The notes beneath the pieces are model-generated. The model saw only the letters and a list, made by a program, of their open reading frames with translations. It was not told the DNA's origin and did not search any database. Below are positions 26,863-37,092 of a stretch of DNA of 64,000 bases, piece after piece. Position 1 is the first letter of the stretch, and every line of letters begins with the position of its first letter. This DNA is from Psychroflexus aestuariivivens (GTDB lineage Bacteria > Bacteroidota > Bacteroidia > Flavobacteriales > Flavobacteriaceae), in NCBI RefSeq assembly GCF_004010055.1, contig NZ_RQVT01000018.1:124001-188000 (forward strand), written 5' to 3'. The position numbers were made by a program, and so were the translations under genes.

Positions 26863-29448
26863 TTATTGATTTCTAAATACCAATTTATTGTCGAATTGAT
26901 CTAGTAAAATTATACTGTCTGTGGTTATTTTTTCGGCTAAAATTTCTTTAGACAGAGTATTCAACACTTCTTTTTGAATAGTTCGTTTCACTGGTCTTGC
27001 GCCATATTGTGGATCAAAACCAATTTTCGATAAATAATTTATAGCTTCTTCTGTCGCATCAATGGTTATCCCTTGTTTAGCCAACATCCGCTTAAGATTA
27101 TTCAATTGAAGTTTTACAATAGCTTTGATGTCTTGCTCTGCTAAAGGCGTAAACATAACCACATCGTCTATTCGGTTTAGAAATTCTGGTCTCACACTTT
27201 GTTTTAACAAGCCTAGAACTTCAACCTTTGCACTTTCCATAGCAGTTTCAATATCTTGTGTATTGTCGTATTTCTCTTGAATAATATGACTGCCAATATT
27301 TGAAGTCATTACAATAATTGAATTTTTAAAATCTGCCAATCGTCCTTTATTGTCTGTCAATCGACCTTCATCCAGCACTTGTAATAAAATATTGAACGTA
27401 TCTGGATGTGCTTTTTCAATTTCATCTAGTAAAATAACAGAATAAGGCTTACGTCTTACCGCTTCAGTGAGTTGTCCGCCTTCTTCATAACCAACGTAGC
27501 CTGGAGGTGCGCCAACTAAGCGACTTACAGAATGGCGTTCTTGGTATTCACTCATATCGATTCTTGTCATTGAACTTTCGTCGTCAAACATATATTCTGC
27601 TAAAGCTTTAGCTAATTCAGTTTTACCAACACCAGTGGTTCCGAGGAATAAAAATGAACCAATTGGTCGGTTTTGATCTTGCAATCCAGCTCGACTACGT
27701 CTTACAGCATCAGATACGGCCTGAATAGCTTCATTTTGACCAATGACACGATTGTGTAATTCATCTTCAAGTTTCAGTAACTTTTCACGATCAGACTGAA
27801 GCATTTTTGTAACTGGAATGCCAGTCCACTTGGCGACAACTTCTGCGATATCTTCATAATCAACCTCTTCTTTGATAAGGGTGTTTTCATTTTTTTGTTG
27901 TTCAACTTGAGATTGAAGTTTTTGTAATTGTTCTTGAGCTTCTTTGATTTTTCCATATCGGAATTCTGCAACTTTACCGTAATCTCCTTCACGTTCTGCG
28001 CGTTCGGCTTCAAGCTTGAAATCTTCAATATCAGTTTTTACTTTCTGAATTTGATCAACAACATCTTTTTCATTTTTCCACCTTGCATTCAGTGTATTTC
28101 GTTCTTCTTTCAGATCTGCTAAATCTGCTCTCAGAGATTTTAGTTTAGCTTCATCTTTCTCACGTTTGATGGCTTCAATCTCTATTTCTAGTTGCATGAC
28201 TTTTCGATCCAAAACGTCTAACTCTTCAGGTTTAGAGTTGATTTCCATTCTCAATTTTGAAGCAGCTTCATCCATTAAATCAATGGCTTTGTCTGGCAAA
28301 AATCTGTTGGTAATATAGCGTTGTGAAAGCTCTACAGCACCAATTATAGCCTCATCTTTAATTCTAACTTTGTGGTGTGTTTCGTATTTTTCTTTGATAC
28401 CACGTAAAATTGAAATCGCACTTTCCGTGTCAGGTTCGTCAACGTTCACTTTTTGAAAACGTCTTTCTAATGCTTTATCTTTTTCAAAATATTTTTGAAA
28501 TTCATCTAAAGTTGTGGCACCAATTGCACGAAGTTCACCTCTAGCCAAAGCTGGTTTCAAAATATTTGCAGCATCCATTGCGCCTTCGCCACCGCCAGCA
28601 CCGACAAGCGTGTGGATTTCATCAATAAACAATACGATGTCGCCTTCGCTGGTTGTGACTTCCTTAATCACAGCTTTAAGTCGTTCTTCAAATTCACCTT
28701 TGTATTTTGCGCCAGCGATTAGAGCGCCCATATCCAAACTGTAAATTTTCTTTGATTTTAGGTTTTCCGGAACATCTCCGCCAATAATTCGGTGAGCCAA
28801 ACCTTCTGCAATAGCGGTTTTACCAGTACCAGGTTCACCGACCAACATCGGGTTATTTTTGGTTCTCCTAGATAAAATTTGTAAAATTCTCCGAATTTCT
28901 TCATCTCGACCAATTACAGGATCCAATTTCCCTTCTTCGGCTAATTTGTTTAAATTTTTGGCATATTTGTCAAGTGCATTGTAGTTTTCTTCCGCACTTT
29001 TTGAAGTGACGCGATCACCCTTACGCAACTCATTGATGGCAGCTTGCATAGATTTTTCTGAAACGCCTTGATCTTTCAAAACCTGCGCAATTTTGCTATT
29101 ACTTTTGAAAATAGCTAAAATTAAATGTTCTATTGAAACATATTCATCATCCATTTTTTTGGCTATAATGCTTGCTTCATTGAGTGTTTTTCCAGCTTCT
29201 CGAGAAATTAGGATTTCACCACCGGATACTTTTGAAAAACTTTCCAGATTTTTATTTAGAATTTGATTGAATAATTGAACATTGACATCTAACTTTTTGA
29301 GTAAGAAAGGCGTTACGTTTTTATCTATTTCAGTAATAGCTTTAAAAATATGTTCATTTTCAATTTGCTGATGACCAAATTCTTGCGCAAGAAGCTGGGC
29401 TTTTTGAACAGCTTCCTGAGTTTTTATTGTAAAATTATTAAAGTCCAT
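26863..29448 (-). CDS. clpB: ATP-dependent disaggregase ClpB
   Basis: The 861-aa protein has the full ClpB layout: N-terminal Clp repeat domain, first AAA+ module with Walker [14 protein letters not shown], the long coiled middle domain (about residues 410-530) that marks ClpB rather than ClpA or ClpC, second AAA+ module with [14 protein letters not shown], and C-terminal domain with GARPVKR. It works with DnaK in the cytosol to dissolve protein aggregates after heat or other stress. It is monocistronic and divergent from the secreted protease gene. No HrcA CIRCE element was seen in the upstream region. Confidence 0.96.
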   Translation of the reverse strand: MDFNNFTIKTQEAVQKAQLLAQEFGHQQIENEHIFKAITEIDKNVTPFLLKKLDVNVQLFNQILNKNLESFSKVSGGEILISREAGKTLNEASIIAKKMDDEYVSIEHLILAIFKSNSKIAQVLKDQGVSEKSMQAAINELRKGDRVTSKSAEENYNALDKYAKNLNKLAEEGKLDPVIGRDEEIRRILQILSRRTKNNPMLVGEPGTGKTAIAEGLAHRIIGGDVPENLKSKKIYSLDMGALIAGAKYKGEFEERLKAVIKEVTTSEGDIVLFIDEIHTLVGAGGGEGAMDAANILKPALARGELRAIGATTLDEFQKYFEKDKALERRFQKVNVDEPDTESAISILRGIKEKYETHHKVRIKDEAIIGAVELSQRYITNRFLPDKAIDLMDEAASKLRMEINSKPEELDVLDRKVMQLEIEIEAIKREKDEAKLKSLRADLADLKEERNTLNARWKNEKDVVDQIQKVKTDIEDFKLEAERAEREGDYGKVAEFRYGKIKEAQEQLQKLQSQVEQQKNENTLIKEEVDYEDIAEVVAKWTGIPVTKMLQSDREKLLKLEDELHNRVIGQNEAIQAVSDAVRRSRAGLQDQNRPIGSFLFLGTTGVGKTELAKALAEYMFDDESSMTRIDMSEYQERHSVSRLVGAPPGYVGYEEGGQLTEAVRRKPYSVILLDEIEKAHPDTFNILLQVLDEGRLTDNKGRLADFKNSIIVMTSNIGSHIIQEKYDNTQDIETAMESAKVEVLGLLKQSVRPEFLNRIDDVVMFTPLAEQDIKAIVKLQLNNLKRMLAKQGITIDATEEAINYLSKIGFDPQYGARPVKRTIQKEVLNTLSKEILAEKITTDSIILLDQFDNKLVFRNQ

Positions 29449-29598
29449 TTTTGATTAATTAAATATTCATTTCAATTTAATCAAATGATATACCTTTTCA
29501 TAAGTATGTCAATTTGACGTAAATTTAGATTGAAAAACTGACGCTTTGTCTTGTTTGTAAAAACTTATAATTAAACTAAATGTCATAAAATTATAATA

Positions 29599-29612
29599 TT
29601 TGACTAGTCAAA
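29599..29612. promoter_or_regulatory. Perfect 14-bp palindrome between clpB and protease gene
   Basis: TTTGACTAGTCAAA is a perfect palindrome in the 211-bp divergent intergenic region, 48 bases before the protease start. A TATATTCG (-7-like) lies at 29628-29635. It may be a regulator site; no regulator gene is adjacent. Confidence 0.35.
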
Positions 29613-29659
29613 ACTTGTTTAAATCAATATATTCGAAATCAAATTAAAAAAACATAAAA

Positions 29660-31927
29660 ATGGTTAATAAATATGTATTGTTTTTTCTGCTAATCGGTTT
29701 TACTGTTAGTTCACAAGTTACTAATGAAGGCAAACCAATAAGTTGGAAGTTAAATACTGAGGATGTTAAAACGATTAAATTACCAAGTTTTGATTTAGAA
29801 AAATTACAAAGAGAAGATAAAATTAATGATCAAAATAAATCAATACCGTGGCGTTTTGGTTTTGAACATCAAGTAAGTTTAGGTTTTGAGGATGGAAAAT
29901 GGTTTGAATTAGATAATGGTGATAAGGTTTGGATAATGAATATTCAATCTAAAGATGCCAAAACAATGAATTTCATTTTTGATGAATACCACATCCCCGA
30001 AGGTGCGAGATTATACTTTTACAGCGACGACCGCAGAGATTTACTGGGTGCTTACACACAAACCCAAAACCGAGATGACATGATTTTCGGATCTTGGCTC
30101 ATTGATGGCGATAATATTTGGATAGAATATTACGAACCTAGAGACGCCGATTTTAAAGGACAATTACATATTTCAAAAGCTATTCATGGTTACAGAAGTA
30201 TGAGTGATAATCCAGATCTAGAAAAAGGATTGAATGATTCTGGAGCTTGCAACCAAGATGTAGATTGTCCAGTCGGAAGTGATTTTGAGGATACAAAAAA
30301 TCAATTAAAAAAATCTGTAGGTATGGTTGTCGTTGGCGGAAGCGGAGCTTGCACTGGAACATTGATCAATAATACAAATAATGATGAAACACCTTATTTT
30401 TTAACTGCTAATCATTGTTTAGGTGGAAATATTGGTGCATGGGCATTTCGATTCAACTGGCGCAGTCCAAATCCTCAATGCGCAACTTTTTCAAATTCAC
30501 AAAATGGTGTTTTTGATCAAACAGTTAGCGGCGCTACCTTACGAGCAAATAATGCTAAATCAGACATGGCATTGGTAGAAATAACGGCACCTCTACAGCC
30601 AAATTGGGATCTAGTTTGGGCTGGATGGGACAGAAGTGGAAATCAACCTAATTTTAGTGTAGGTATTCATCACCCATCTGGAGATATTATGAAAGTTTGT
30701 CGTGATGATGACTCTGCAACTCAACAATCCACTCAATTTGGATCAGAACCTCAAATGCAAATATGGCTGATAAATGAATGGGAATTAGGCGTGACAGAAC
30801 CAGGATCATCTGGCTCTGCCTTATTCAATCAAGATGGGAAAATCATCGGGCAATTGGCTGGAGGAACTGCAGCTTGTTCTGGAACATCAGATAATGGAGG
30901 TTTAGATTTTTATGGTAGATTCGATGTGTCTTGGGATTATGGAAATAGTAGTTCATCAAGACTTAGGGATTGGCTAGATCCAAATAATACAGGCGTTTCA
31001 GAAATTGATCAATTTCCAACAACTGAAGTTTTCAATAATGATGTTGCGCTAAATATTTTGGGAATTAACGATATTGAATGTCTAGATAATAGTATTCAGC
31101 CCACATTTCAAGTTATAAATACAGGTGTAAATATAATAACTTCAGCGACATTAACTTATCAATTGGGTAATGGTCAACAGTTTACTGAAAACTGGTCAGG
31201 TAATCTAGAAAATGGTGAAAGCGAAGAAATTGCTAGTCCAGTTTTAAGCTTAAGTACAGGAACTAACTTAATTGCAGACATCGAAATAAATGGAATAACT
31301 GACGAAAATTTGAATAACAATACTGCTAATATTGAACTTCCAGTGTCCGATTTATTCGATACAGAACAGGTGAGTTTAACATTAGTGACTGACAATTACG
31401 CAAATGAAACCACTTGGGAGTTTGTGGATAGTAATGGAAATGTAATTGCTCAAAATGGTGCGCTCAGCGATGCAACAAGTTATACAGATTTTTTTGATGT
31501 TAATGAAGATGAATGTTATACTTTTAGAATTTTTGACGCGCAAAATGATGGGATTTGTTGCTTCTTCGGAGAAGGTTCATTTATATTAGAAACTTCTGAA
31601 GGTGAATTGATCTACTCTGGAGGAGAATTTTCTGATGAAGATAGTGTTGAATTCAGAATAGGTGAGAGCTTATCTTCTGAAGATTTTGAAACTGAATCAG
31701 TGAGTATTTATCCTAATCCAACTTCAGAATTTATTGAAATCAGTACAAGTATTGAAACTGAATTTGATGTTCAAGTTTTTGATATGAACGGCAAAATTCT
31801 AATGAATTTAGACAATCTAAACAGCAATAAAATTGATTTGTCAGAATTAGCCTCAGGTATTTATTTTGTAAAATTACAAAGTGAAAACCAAAGAAATTCT
31901 ATAACCAAAAAGATTATTAAAAAGTAA
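29660..31927 (+). CDS. Secreted trypsin-like serine protease with T9SS type A sorting domain
   Basis: The 755-aa product has a signal peptide, an N-terminal propeptide region (to about 190), a trypsin-like S1 domain with H252 in TANHC, D302 in KSDMAL and S384 in GSSGSAL, a region of beta-sandwich repeats, and a C-terminal sorting domain starting VSIYPNPTSEF and ending SITKKIIKK. The protease domain resembles lysyl endopeptidase (Achromobacter protease I) of the S1 clan, though P1 specificity is not readable. Type IX secretion would release it or hold it at the cell surface, where it would digest external protein. Single-gene unit, terminated by a hairpin. Confidence 0.9.
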   Translation: MVNKYVLFFLLIGFTVSSQVTNEGKPISWKLNTEDVKTIKLPSFDLEKLQREDKINDQNKSIPWRFGFEHQVSLGFEDGKWFELDNGDKVWIMNIQSKDAKTMNFIFDEYHIPEGARLYFYSDDRRDLLGAYTQTQNRDDMIFGSWLIDGDNIWIEYYEPRDADFKGQLHISKAIHGYRSMSDNPDLEKGLNDSGACNQDVDCPVGSDFEDTKNQLKKSVGMVVVGGSGACTGTLINNTNNDETPYFLTANHCLGGNIGAWAFRFNWRSPNPQCATFSNSQNGVFDQTVSGATLRANNAKSDMALVEITAPLQPNWDLVWAGWDRSGNQPNFSVGIHHPSGDIMKVCRDDDSATQQSTQFGSEPQMQIWLINEWELGVTEPGSSGSALFNQDGKIIGQLAGGTAACSGTSDNGGLDFYGRFDVSWDYGNSSSSRLRDWLDPNNTGVSEIDQFPTTEVFNNDVALNILGINDIECLDNSIQPTFQVINTGVNIITSATLTYQLGNGQQFTENWSGNLENGESEEIASPVLSLSTGTNLIADIEINGITDENLNNNTANIELPVSDLFDTEQVSLTLVTDNYANETTWEFVDSNGNVIAQNGALSDATSYTDFFDVNEDECYTFRIFDAQNDGICCFFGEGSFILETSEGELIYSGGEFSDEDSVEFRIGESLSSEDFETESVSIYPNPTSEFIEISTSIETEFDVQVFDMNGKILMNLDNLNSNKIDLSELASGIYFVKLQSENQRNSITKKIIKK

Positions 31928-31948
31928 TCGAAACGATAAATACGATTC

Positions 31949-31989
31949 AAAAAAGCCTTTGAAAGTTAATCCTTTAAAGGTTTTTTTTT
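31949..31989 (+). terminator. Terminator after the secreted protease gene
   Basis: AAAAAGCCTTTGAAAG pairs with CTTTAAAGGTTTTT with one or two mismatches around a five- or six-base loop, followed by T-run. Confidence 0.7.
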
Positions 31990-31998
31990 GATTAAGGA

Positions 31999-32934
31999 CT
32001 ATTTGAAAGCGGTCAAATAAATGTTATTTTGAATTAAAATTGAGTGAATTCTTTTCGAAAATTTCAATGTTTTTGGTTTGAGATTCAGAAGGAATTTTTG
32101 CTTTGTTGTGAGGTTTTTCAAATTGATTTCATGAATAACTTTGCGCCATAATTCATCTCCAGCCATTTTACAGCGAATAACCAAAGCGAAACGGTTGATA
32201 TCCAAATACTTTTTAAGCGAAGGGTTTTTTTGCTCTTCTTCTTTAAATTTTGAAATGAAATACAAGCGATCTTCGTTGAATTTTGATTTGGCTAAATTGT
32301 TTTCACTATCCTTAAAATAACGCATTCCAACTTTAGGGTGAAAAGCTACACGAAATTTCAAAGCGGCTCTAACAAAAAAATCTAAATCTTGAGCAGTGCG
32401 CAATTTTGGGTCAAAAGGACCAATTTCATGAAATTTTTTCTTTTCAAAAGCAGATGTAGAGGTCCAAATAATTGGATTAACTAAACTTGATTCAAAATAA
32501 TCGTCAATAATTTGAGGCTGCTCGGCTAAACTTGTGCTAAAATCAGCTTTACGGATAGTTTTGTTTTGCATTATAATTTCGTAAGCATCGCAGTAAATGC
32601 CTGCTTGAGGGAATTTTTCAATCAAAATTTTAAGCGAAGATAAATGATGCGCATACCAATAGTCATCAGCATCCAATAAGGCGATATATTTTCCATTCGA
32701 ATTTTCAATCCCTGTATTTCTGGCTACCGAAACTCCTTGGTTATTCTGTGAAATTATTTTTAATCTAGAGTCTTTCAAAGCGTCTAATTTTGCAAGACTT
32801 CCATCAGTTGAGCCGTCATTGACGACGATTATTTCAAAGTTTTCAAAATCCTGATTTATTACACTTTGAACAGTATTCATTATGTAATTTTCCTTATTGT
32901 AAAGCGGAATAATTACTGAAAAAAAATACTTCAT
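31999..32934 (-). CDS. Glycosyltransferase family 2
   Basis: The 311-aa protein is a GT-A fold family 2 transferase. It has VIIPLYNKENYI at the N-terminus, the nucleotide-binding VVNDGSTDGS and the metal-binding LLDADDYW, with a C-terminal acceptor part of about 180 residues. It moves a sugar from a nucleotide donor to a surface glycan or glycoprotein on the cytosolic side. The gene overlaps the end of a second family 2 transferase by four bases, so the two are one unit. Donor and acceptor cannot be told. The C-terminal region is rich in Lys and Asn. Confidence 0.88.
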   Translation of the reverse strand: MKYFFSVIIPLYNKENYIMNTVQSVINQDFENFEIIVVNDGSTDGSLAKLDALKDSRLKIISQNNQGVSVARNTGIENSNGKYIALLDADDYWYAHHLSSLKILIEKFPQAGIYCDAYEIIMQNKTIRKADFSTSLAEQPQIIDDYFESSLVNPIIWTSTSAFEKKKFHEIGPFDPKLRTAQDLDFFVRAALKFRVAFHPKVGMRYFKDSENNLAKSKFNEDRLYFISKFKEEEQKNPSLKKYLDINRFALVIRCKMAGDELWRKVIHEINLKNLTTKQKFLLNLKPKTLKFSKRIHSILIQNNIYLTAFK

Positions 32935-33815
32935 CGCCTATTGATTTTACAAAAATACCCTAATTTGTAGATATTGAATAAAAATAAATTGTTTTGGTTT
33001 GAAATTAAGCGATTCTTCATTTTTTCTTTAAATTGAATAAAAAGACTTGTAAACGCACTTTCTAATTTCCAAAATTTCAATTTTTCATAGACTTTTAGCA
33101 ACTGGATTTCGTTTGGTGAAATTTGACCAGAAATATAAATACTTTTCAGATTTTGTAGAGCCATTTCAGTTTTTTCAATAAAAACTAAATTACTATCTAT
33201 ATCTTTATGAATGACTGGGTTTTCAATGTGTTTGACATTAACTTTTTTCTTTTTTAATTCAAATGCAAAAAGCGTATCTTCATGACCATAAGTATTCAGA
33301 GATTCTTCAAATTTGATGCTTAAGAACAAACTTTTATTAATCAGGAGGTTGTTAGTAATTACCGATAGATATGGTTTTTTTTGACGTGTTTTTACACTTT
33401 TGTCTTCTTTATAAATGCCGTATTTCCATCGCAATTTATTCTTATCTTTTCTAGAAAATTCGTGCTGTCTTCCCCCATAAATAACTTCAGTTTTTGGTGA
33501 AATTTCTGAGATGTAATTCTTTAAAAATAATTTTGATTTAGGCAAAACATCACCATCTAAGAAAAGAATAAATTCAAAATTTGCGTGCTGGGATAATAAA
33601 TTTCTAATTTTACTGCGACCTAAATTTTGTTCTAAATATTGATACTTTAGATTAAATTTTTTTGCAACCTTTCTGTTTCGTTCTCTATGATACTCTGAAT
33701 GATCGTCAAAAACAATAATTTCAACTGCTTCATCTAAAATTTCAGCTTGATGCTGTAATTCTTCAATCAATGGAGAAACGTCAAAATTATATGCAGGAAT
33801 GAGTATAGATAGCAT
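32931..33815 (-). CDS. Glycosyltransferase family 2
   Basis: The 294-aa protein is also a family 2 transferase. Key pieces are LSILIPAYNFD, IIVFDDHSE and the DxD metal site FLDGDVLP. Its acceptor domain is divergent from its neighbour and lacks a QxxRW motif, which fits a non-processive transferase. The four-base overlap with the next gene indicates translational coupling. The pair is not inside a large polysaccharide cluster; the nearest sugar-nucleotide genes are 21 kb away. A role in lipopolysaccharide core, teichuronic-like glycan or protein glycosylation is possible. Confidence 0.86.
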   Translation of the reverse strand: MLSILIPAYNFDVSPLIEELQHQAEILDEAVEIIVFDDHSEYHRERNRKVAKKFNLKYQYLEQNLGRSKIRNLLSQHANFEFILFLDGDVLPKSKLFLKNYISEISPKTEVIYGGRQHEFSRKDKNKLRWKYGIYKEDKSVKTRQKKPYLSVITNNLLINKSLFLSIKFEESLNTYGHEDTLFAFELKKKKVNVKHIENPVIHKDIDSNLVFIEKTEMALQNLKSIYISGQISPNEIQLLKVYEKLKFWKLESAFTSLFIQFKEKMKNRLISNQNNLFLFNIYKLGYFCKINRR

Positions 33816-33868
33816 ACTGGATTTTCAATGGTATAAATTTTTCAGAATTCCAAAGTTTTAATTTTATT

Positions 33869-33907
33869 TAAAAAAACTGCGCAATTGGATTTATAATTGC
33901 GCAGTTT
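33869..33907 (-). terminator. Terminator after the M3 peptidase gene
   Basis: Perfect 13-base arms AAACTGCGCAATT (33874-33886) and AATTGCGCAGTTT (33895-33907). The A-run at 33868-33876 gives a T tract on the minus strand. Confidence 0.8.
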
Positions 33908-33911
33908 CTAT

Positions 33912-36062
33912 TTAGTTTTTATCTTCTGGAATCGGAAAGCCACGATCACGCATCAAAGCTTCAATTTTAGCATCGCGACCACGGAACTGGCGATAAGCGT
34001 CAGCTGGATCTAGTGCATTTCTCGGTGCAAACAAATATTTGACCAATTTTTCTGATAATGCGCCGTCATAATATCCGCCATCTGCTTCTGCAAATGCTTC
34101 GGCAGCATCAGATGTAAGAACATCTGCCCATAAATAACCGTAATAACCTGTGGCATAACCTTCACCTGAAAATACGTGTCCGAAATGTGGCGAGCGGTGA
34201 CGCATAACCAATTCATCTGGCATTCCTATATTGTCTAGAACTTCCTTTTCAAAAGTTTTAGGTTCAATTTTTTCTGGATCGGTGGTGTGGTATTTCATAT
34301 CCATAATTGCCGAAGCCAAGAATTCTGTTGTGGCAAAACCTTGATTGAAAGTAGAAGCTTTTTTAATTTTATCTACTAAGGTTTTTGGCATTGGCTCATC
34401 GGTTTTGTAGTGTTTCAAATAATTATTGATGACTTCGTCAGTAGACAACCAACGTTCTAATAACTGTGATTGAAATTCGGTATAATCTCGAACTCCACCA
34501 TTCAAAGTTGGATATTTTACATCTGCACTTAGAAAATGTAAGGCATGTCCAAATTCATGGAAAAATGTTTCTGCATCGTCCCAAGAAATTAAAATTGGTT
34601 CTCCCTCTGGTGCTTTAACGAAATTTGAATTGTTGGAAGCCAAAACATTGGTTTCTCCATCGAAACTAGTGTACGAGCGATAAGTTGTAGCCCAAGCACC
34701 AGAACGTTTTCCTTTTCTGGCATAAGGATCTAAATAGAATAAACCGACATGGCTGCCATCTGATTTTTTGGTAACTTCAAAAACTTTGACGTCTTCATGA
34801 AATACGGGAACACTGTTGTCTATAATTTCAGCAAACTGGAAATCGAATAGGCGTCCAGCTACGTAAAAAACAGCTTCAGTTAAATTACCCAATTCTAAAT
34901 ATTGTTTGACTTCGTCAGAATCTAAATCATACTTTTTTTGTCTGACCTTTTCAGCGTAGTAGCGATAATCCCAAGGTTCAATTTGAATGTTAGCGTTTTC
35001 CTGATCGGCGATAGCTTGCATGTCTTGGACTTCTTCTTCAACTCTTGCTATAGCTGCTGGCCATACTTTCATAAGTAAATCCATTGCGTTTTCAGGATTC
35101 TTCGCCATTCTATCTTGCAGTCGCCACTCAGCATAATTCTCGTATCCCATAAGTTCTACTCGCTCGTCTCTAAGCTTTAGAATCTCTTTGATGATCTCGT
35201 TATTGTCAAATTCTCCTTTATTATCTCCTCTGGAATAATAATTTCTCCAAACTTTCTCGCGCATTTCTCTTTCATCCGAATAGGTGAGAAATGGATCCAT
35301 AGACGATCTGGTATTGATGATGGCGTATTTGTTTGGCTTTCCTAGATTTTCAGCTGCTTTTATGGATGATTTTATGAATGATTTTGGTAAACCACTCGTT
35401 TGGTCATCGTCTAAAAAAGTGACGTAATTTTCCTCGTCATGAAGTATATTATTGGAAAATTTGGTATAAAGTTCAGATAAGTCTTTATTGATTTCAGCAT
35501 AGCGGTTTTTATCATTTTCGTTAAGATTGGCTCCGCTCATTTCGAATTCTTTGTAAATCAAATCTACCACGCGCTGCTGTTGGTCGCCTAATGGCTTTTT
35601 TTGACTCTGTTCATAAACACTTTTGATTCTTTCAAAAAGTGCTTCGTTTTGTTTGATTTTGGATTGATATTCTGATATTATTGGTGATAAATCTCTCTGA
35701 ATATCTCGAAATTCTTCTGAGGACATATTGCTGCTCCAAATGCCATAGTAAGTGTAAACACGATCTATAGCTTTTCCTGAGCGTTCCATTTCGGCAATGG
35801 TATTTTCAAAATTTGCAGCTTCCTTATTATTTGCAATCTTTTCAATTTCAGCCAGATGCTCTTCAATGGCTTTTTCCATTGCTGGCTTTAAGTCTTTGAG
35901 ATTCATTTCGTCAAAATGGGGAACGCCATTATATGGACCGTCCCATTTTTTCAAAAGTACATTTCCGGTATTCATATCTTGCTCGTTTTTAGTATCATTT
36001 TTGCAAGCTACTACTGTTAATGCGACAAGCGTGGCAATTATGATTTTTTTTGTAAATTTCAT
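33912..36062 (-). CDS. M3 family peptidyl-dipeptidase (Dcp-like) lipoprotein
   Basis: From the chosen ATG at 36062 the protein has 716 aa and begins with a lipoprotein signal (MKFTKKIIIATLVALTVVAC). The M3 zinc motif is H502-E-F-G-H506 in FFHEFGHALH. Overall size and C-terminal GHVFSGEGYATGYYGYLWADV fit peptidyl-dipeptidase Dcp, which removes C-terminal dipeptides. The lipobox places it in the periplasm or on the outer membrane, unlike cytosolic Dcp of enterobacteria. A longer reading starting at 36125 would run back into ftsE and mask the signal peptide. It begins 10 bases after the ftsE stop, so may be co-transcribed with it. Confidence 0.9.
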   Translation of the reverse strand: MKFTKKIIIATLVALTVVACKNDTKNEQDMNTGNVLLKKWDGPYNGVPHFDEMNLKDLKPAMEKAIEEHLAEIEKIANNKEAANFENTIAEMERSGKAIDRVYTYYGIWSSNMSSEEFRDIQRDLSPIISEYQSKIKQNEALFERIKSVYEQSQKKPLGDQQQRVVDLIYKEFEMSGANLNENDKNRYAEINKDLSELYTKFSNNILHDEENYVTFLDDDQTSGLPKSFIKSSIKAAENLGKPNKYAIINTRSSMDPFLTYSDEREMREKVWRNYYSRGDNKGEFDNNEIIKEILKLRDERVELMGYENYAEWRLQDRMAKNPENAMDLLMKVWPAAIARVEEEVQDMQAIADQENANIQIEPWDYRYYAEKVRQKKYDLDSDEVKQYLELGNLTEAVFYVAGRLFDFQFAEIIDNSVPVFHEDVKVFEVTKKSDGSHVGLFYLDPYARKGKRSGAWATTYRSYTSFDGETNVLASNNSNFVKAPEGEPILISWDDAETFFHEFGHALHFLSADVKYPTLNGGVRDYTEFQSQLLERWLSTDEVINNYLKHYKTDEPMPKTLVDKIKKASTFNQGFATTEFLASAIMDMKYHTTDPEKIEPKTFEKEVLDNIGMPDELVMRHRSPHFGHVFSGEGYATGYYGYLWADVLTSDAAEAFAEADGGYYDGALSEKLVKYLFAPRNALDPADAYRQFRGRDAKIEALMRDRGFPIPEDKN

Positions 36063-36072
36063 ATTGTGATCT

Positions 36073-36765
36073 TTAAAATTGTTGTTGTTTTTTTTGAACG
36101 ACTTCAAATACGCGCTGACCATCACATTTCAATGTTTTTGACGGATATTTTAGTAATAACGCATAATCGTGAGTTGCCATTAGTATGGTGTTGCCGTTTT
36201 TATTCAGGTCTTGCAGAACTTCCATAACTTCTACTGAAGTTTGTGGATCCAAATTTCCTGTGGGTTCGTCGGCAAGAATAAGTTCTGGGTCGTTTAGCAG
36301 CGCTCTAGCAATTGCAATTCGTTGTTGTTCGCCACCCGAAAGTTGATATGGATATTTGAAATTTTTTGTTTTCATGTCAACTTTATTTAAGACTTGATCT
36401 ATTTTTTGATCTATTTGGGTTTTATCTTTCCAGCCTGTGGCTTTGAGAACGAACTTCAAATTTTCCTTAACCGTGCGGTCATTTAGAAGTTTGAAATCTT
36501 GAAAAACAACACCCAATTTACGTCGTAATTGCGGAATATGTTTTTCTTTCAGAGTTTGTAGGTCGATGTCTACAATTTGTCCCGAACCGCTTTGTAAAGG
36601 CAAATCACCATAAAGTGTTTTCATAAAACTACTTTTTCCAGTACCGGTTTTGCCGATGAGATAAACGAATTCACCGCGTTTTATTTTGATGTTAACATCA
36701 GACAAAATAAGTGTTTCTCTCTGGAAAATAGAGGCTTGGTTGAGTTCAAGAATAACGTCAGACAT
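36073..36765 (-). CDS. ftsE: Cell division ABC transporter ATP-binding protein FtsE
   Basis: The 230-aa protein is an ABC ATPase with Walker [10 protein letters not shown], signature [15 protein letters not shown] and Walker [13 protein letters not shown]. The length and sequence best fit FtsE, which with the membrane protein FtsX controls peptidoglycan hydrolases at the division site. FtsX is not adjacent here, which is common in Bacteroidetes; instead an M3 peptidase gene follows by 10 bases. A LolD- or MacB-type ATPase is the main alternative because the families are close. Confidence 0.85.
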   Translation of the reverse strand: MSDVILELNQASIFQRETLILSDVNIKIKRGEFVYLIGKTGTGKSSFMKTLYGDLPLQSGSGQIVDIDLQTLKEKHIPQLRRKLGVVFQDFKLLNDRTVKENLKFVLKATGWKDKTQIDQKIDQVLNKVDMKTKNFKYPYQLSGGEQQRIAIARALLNDPELILADEPTGNLDPQTSVEVMEVLQDLNKNGNTILMATHDYALLLKYPSKTLKCDGQRVFEVVQKKQQQF

Positions 36766-37092
36766 AATGTGTTTGCTAAATTTATATCGAGGTTAAAGAT
36801 ATAATTATTTTATGTCGTATTAAAAGATGATTTTGAATTTTGATTAACTCTATACAGATTTAATTACAGCTAAAAAACTAGTAGAGATTAAAATTGAAGA
36901 TTTAATTAATAATTCTGAAGATCACAATACTTAAAGAAAACTAATCTATTCTAAAAAACAAAGAATTTCAGTTAGTCTTTGCAGGATTAAATTCTTATTG
37001 ATTAGTAAAACTTTTCTTTATATATTAATTGTAATAGTCATTATATATTTTTTTGTTAACTTTACGATAAATAAATTTAAAAATAAATAAAA
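36766..37092. other. 327-bp intergenic region without recognisable gene
   Basis: This A+T-rich stretch separates divergent ftsE and the BspA-like gene. A 28-codon open stretch around 36850-36935 has no recognised similarity. TAACTTTA at about 37055-37070 is near the -7 consensus and could serve the BspA-like gene. I see no RNA gene, repeat or hairpin terminator. Confidence 0.5.

Noticed and set aside
36850-36935. Short open stretch ending in a Glu/Asp/Asn-rich segment between ftsE and the BspA-like gene
   Set aside because: Too short, no start codon of quality and no recognisable family.
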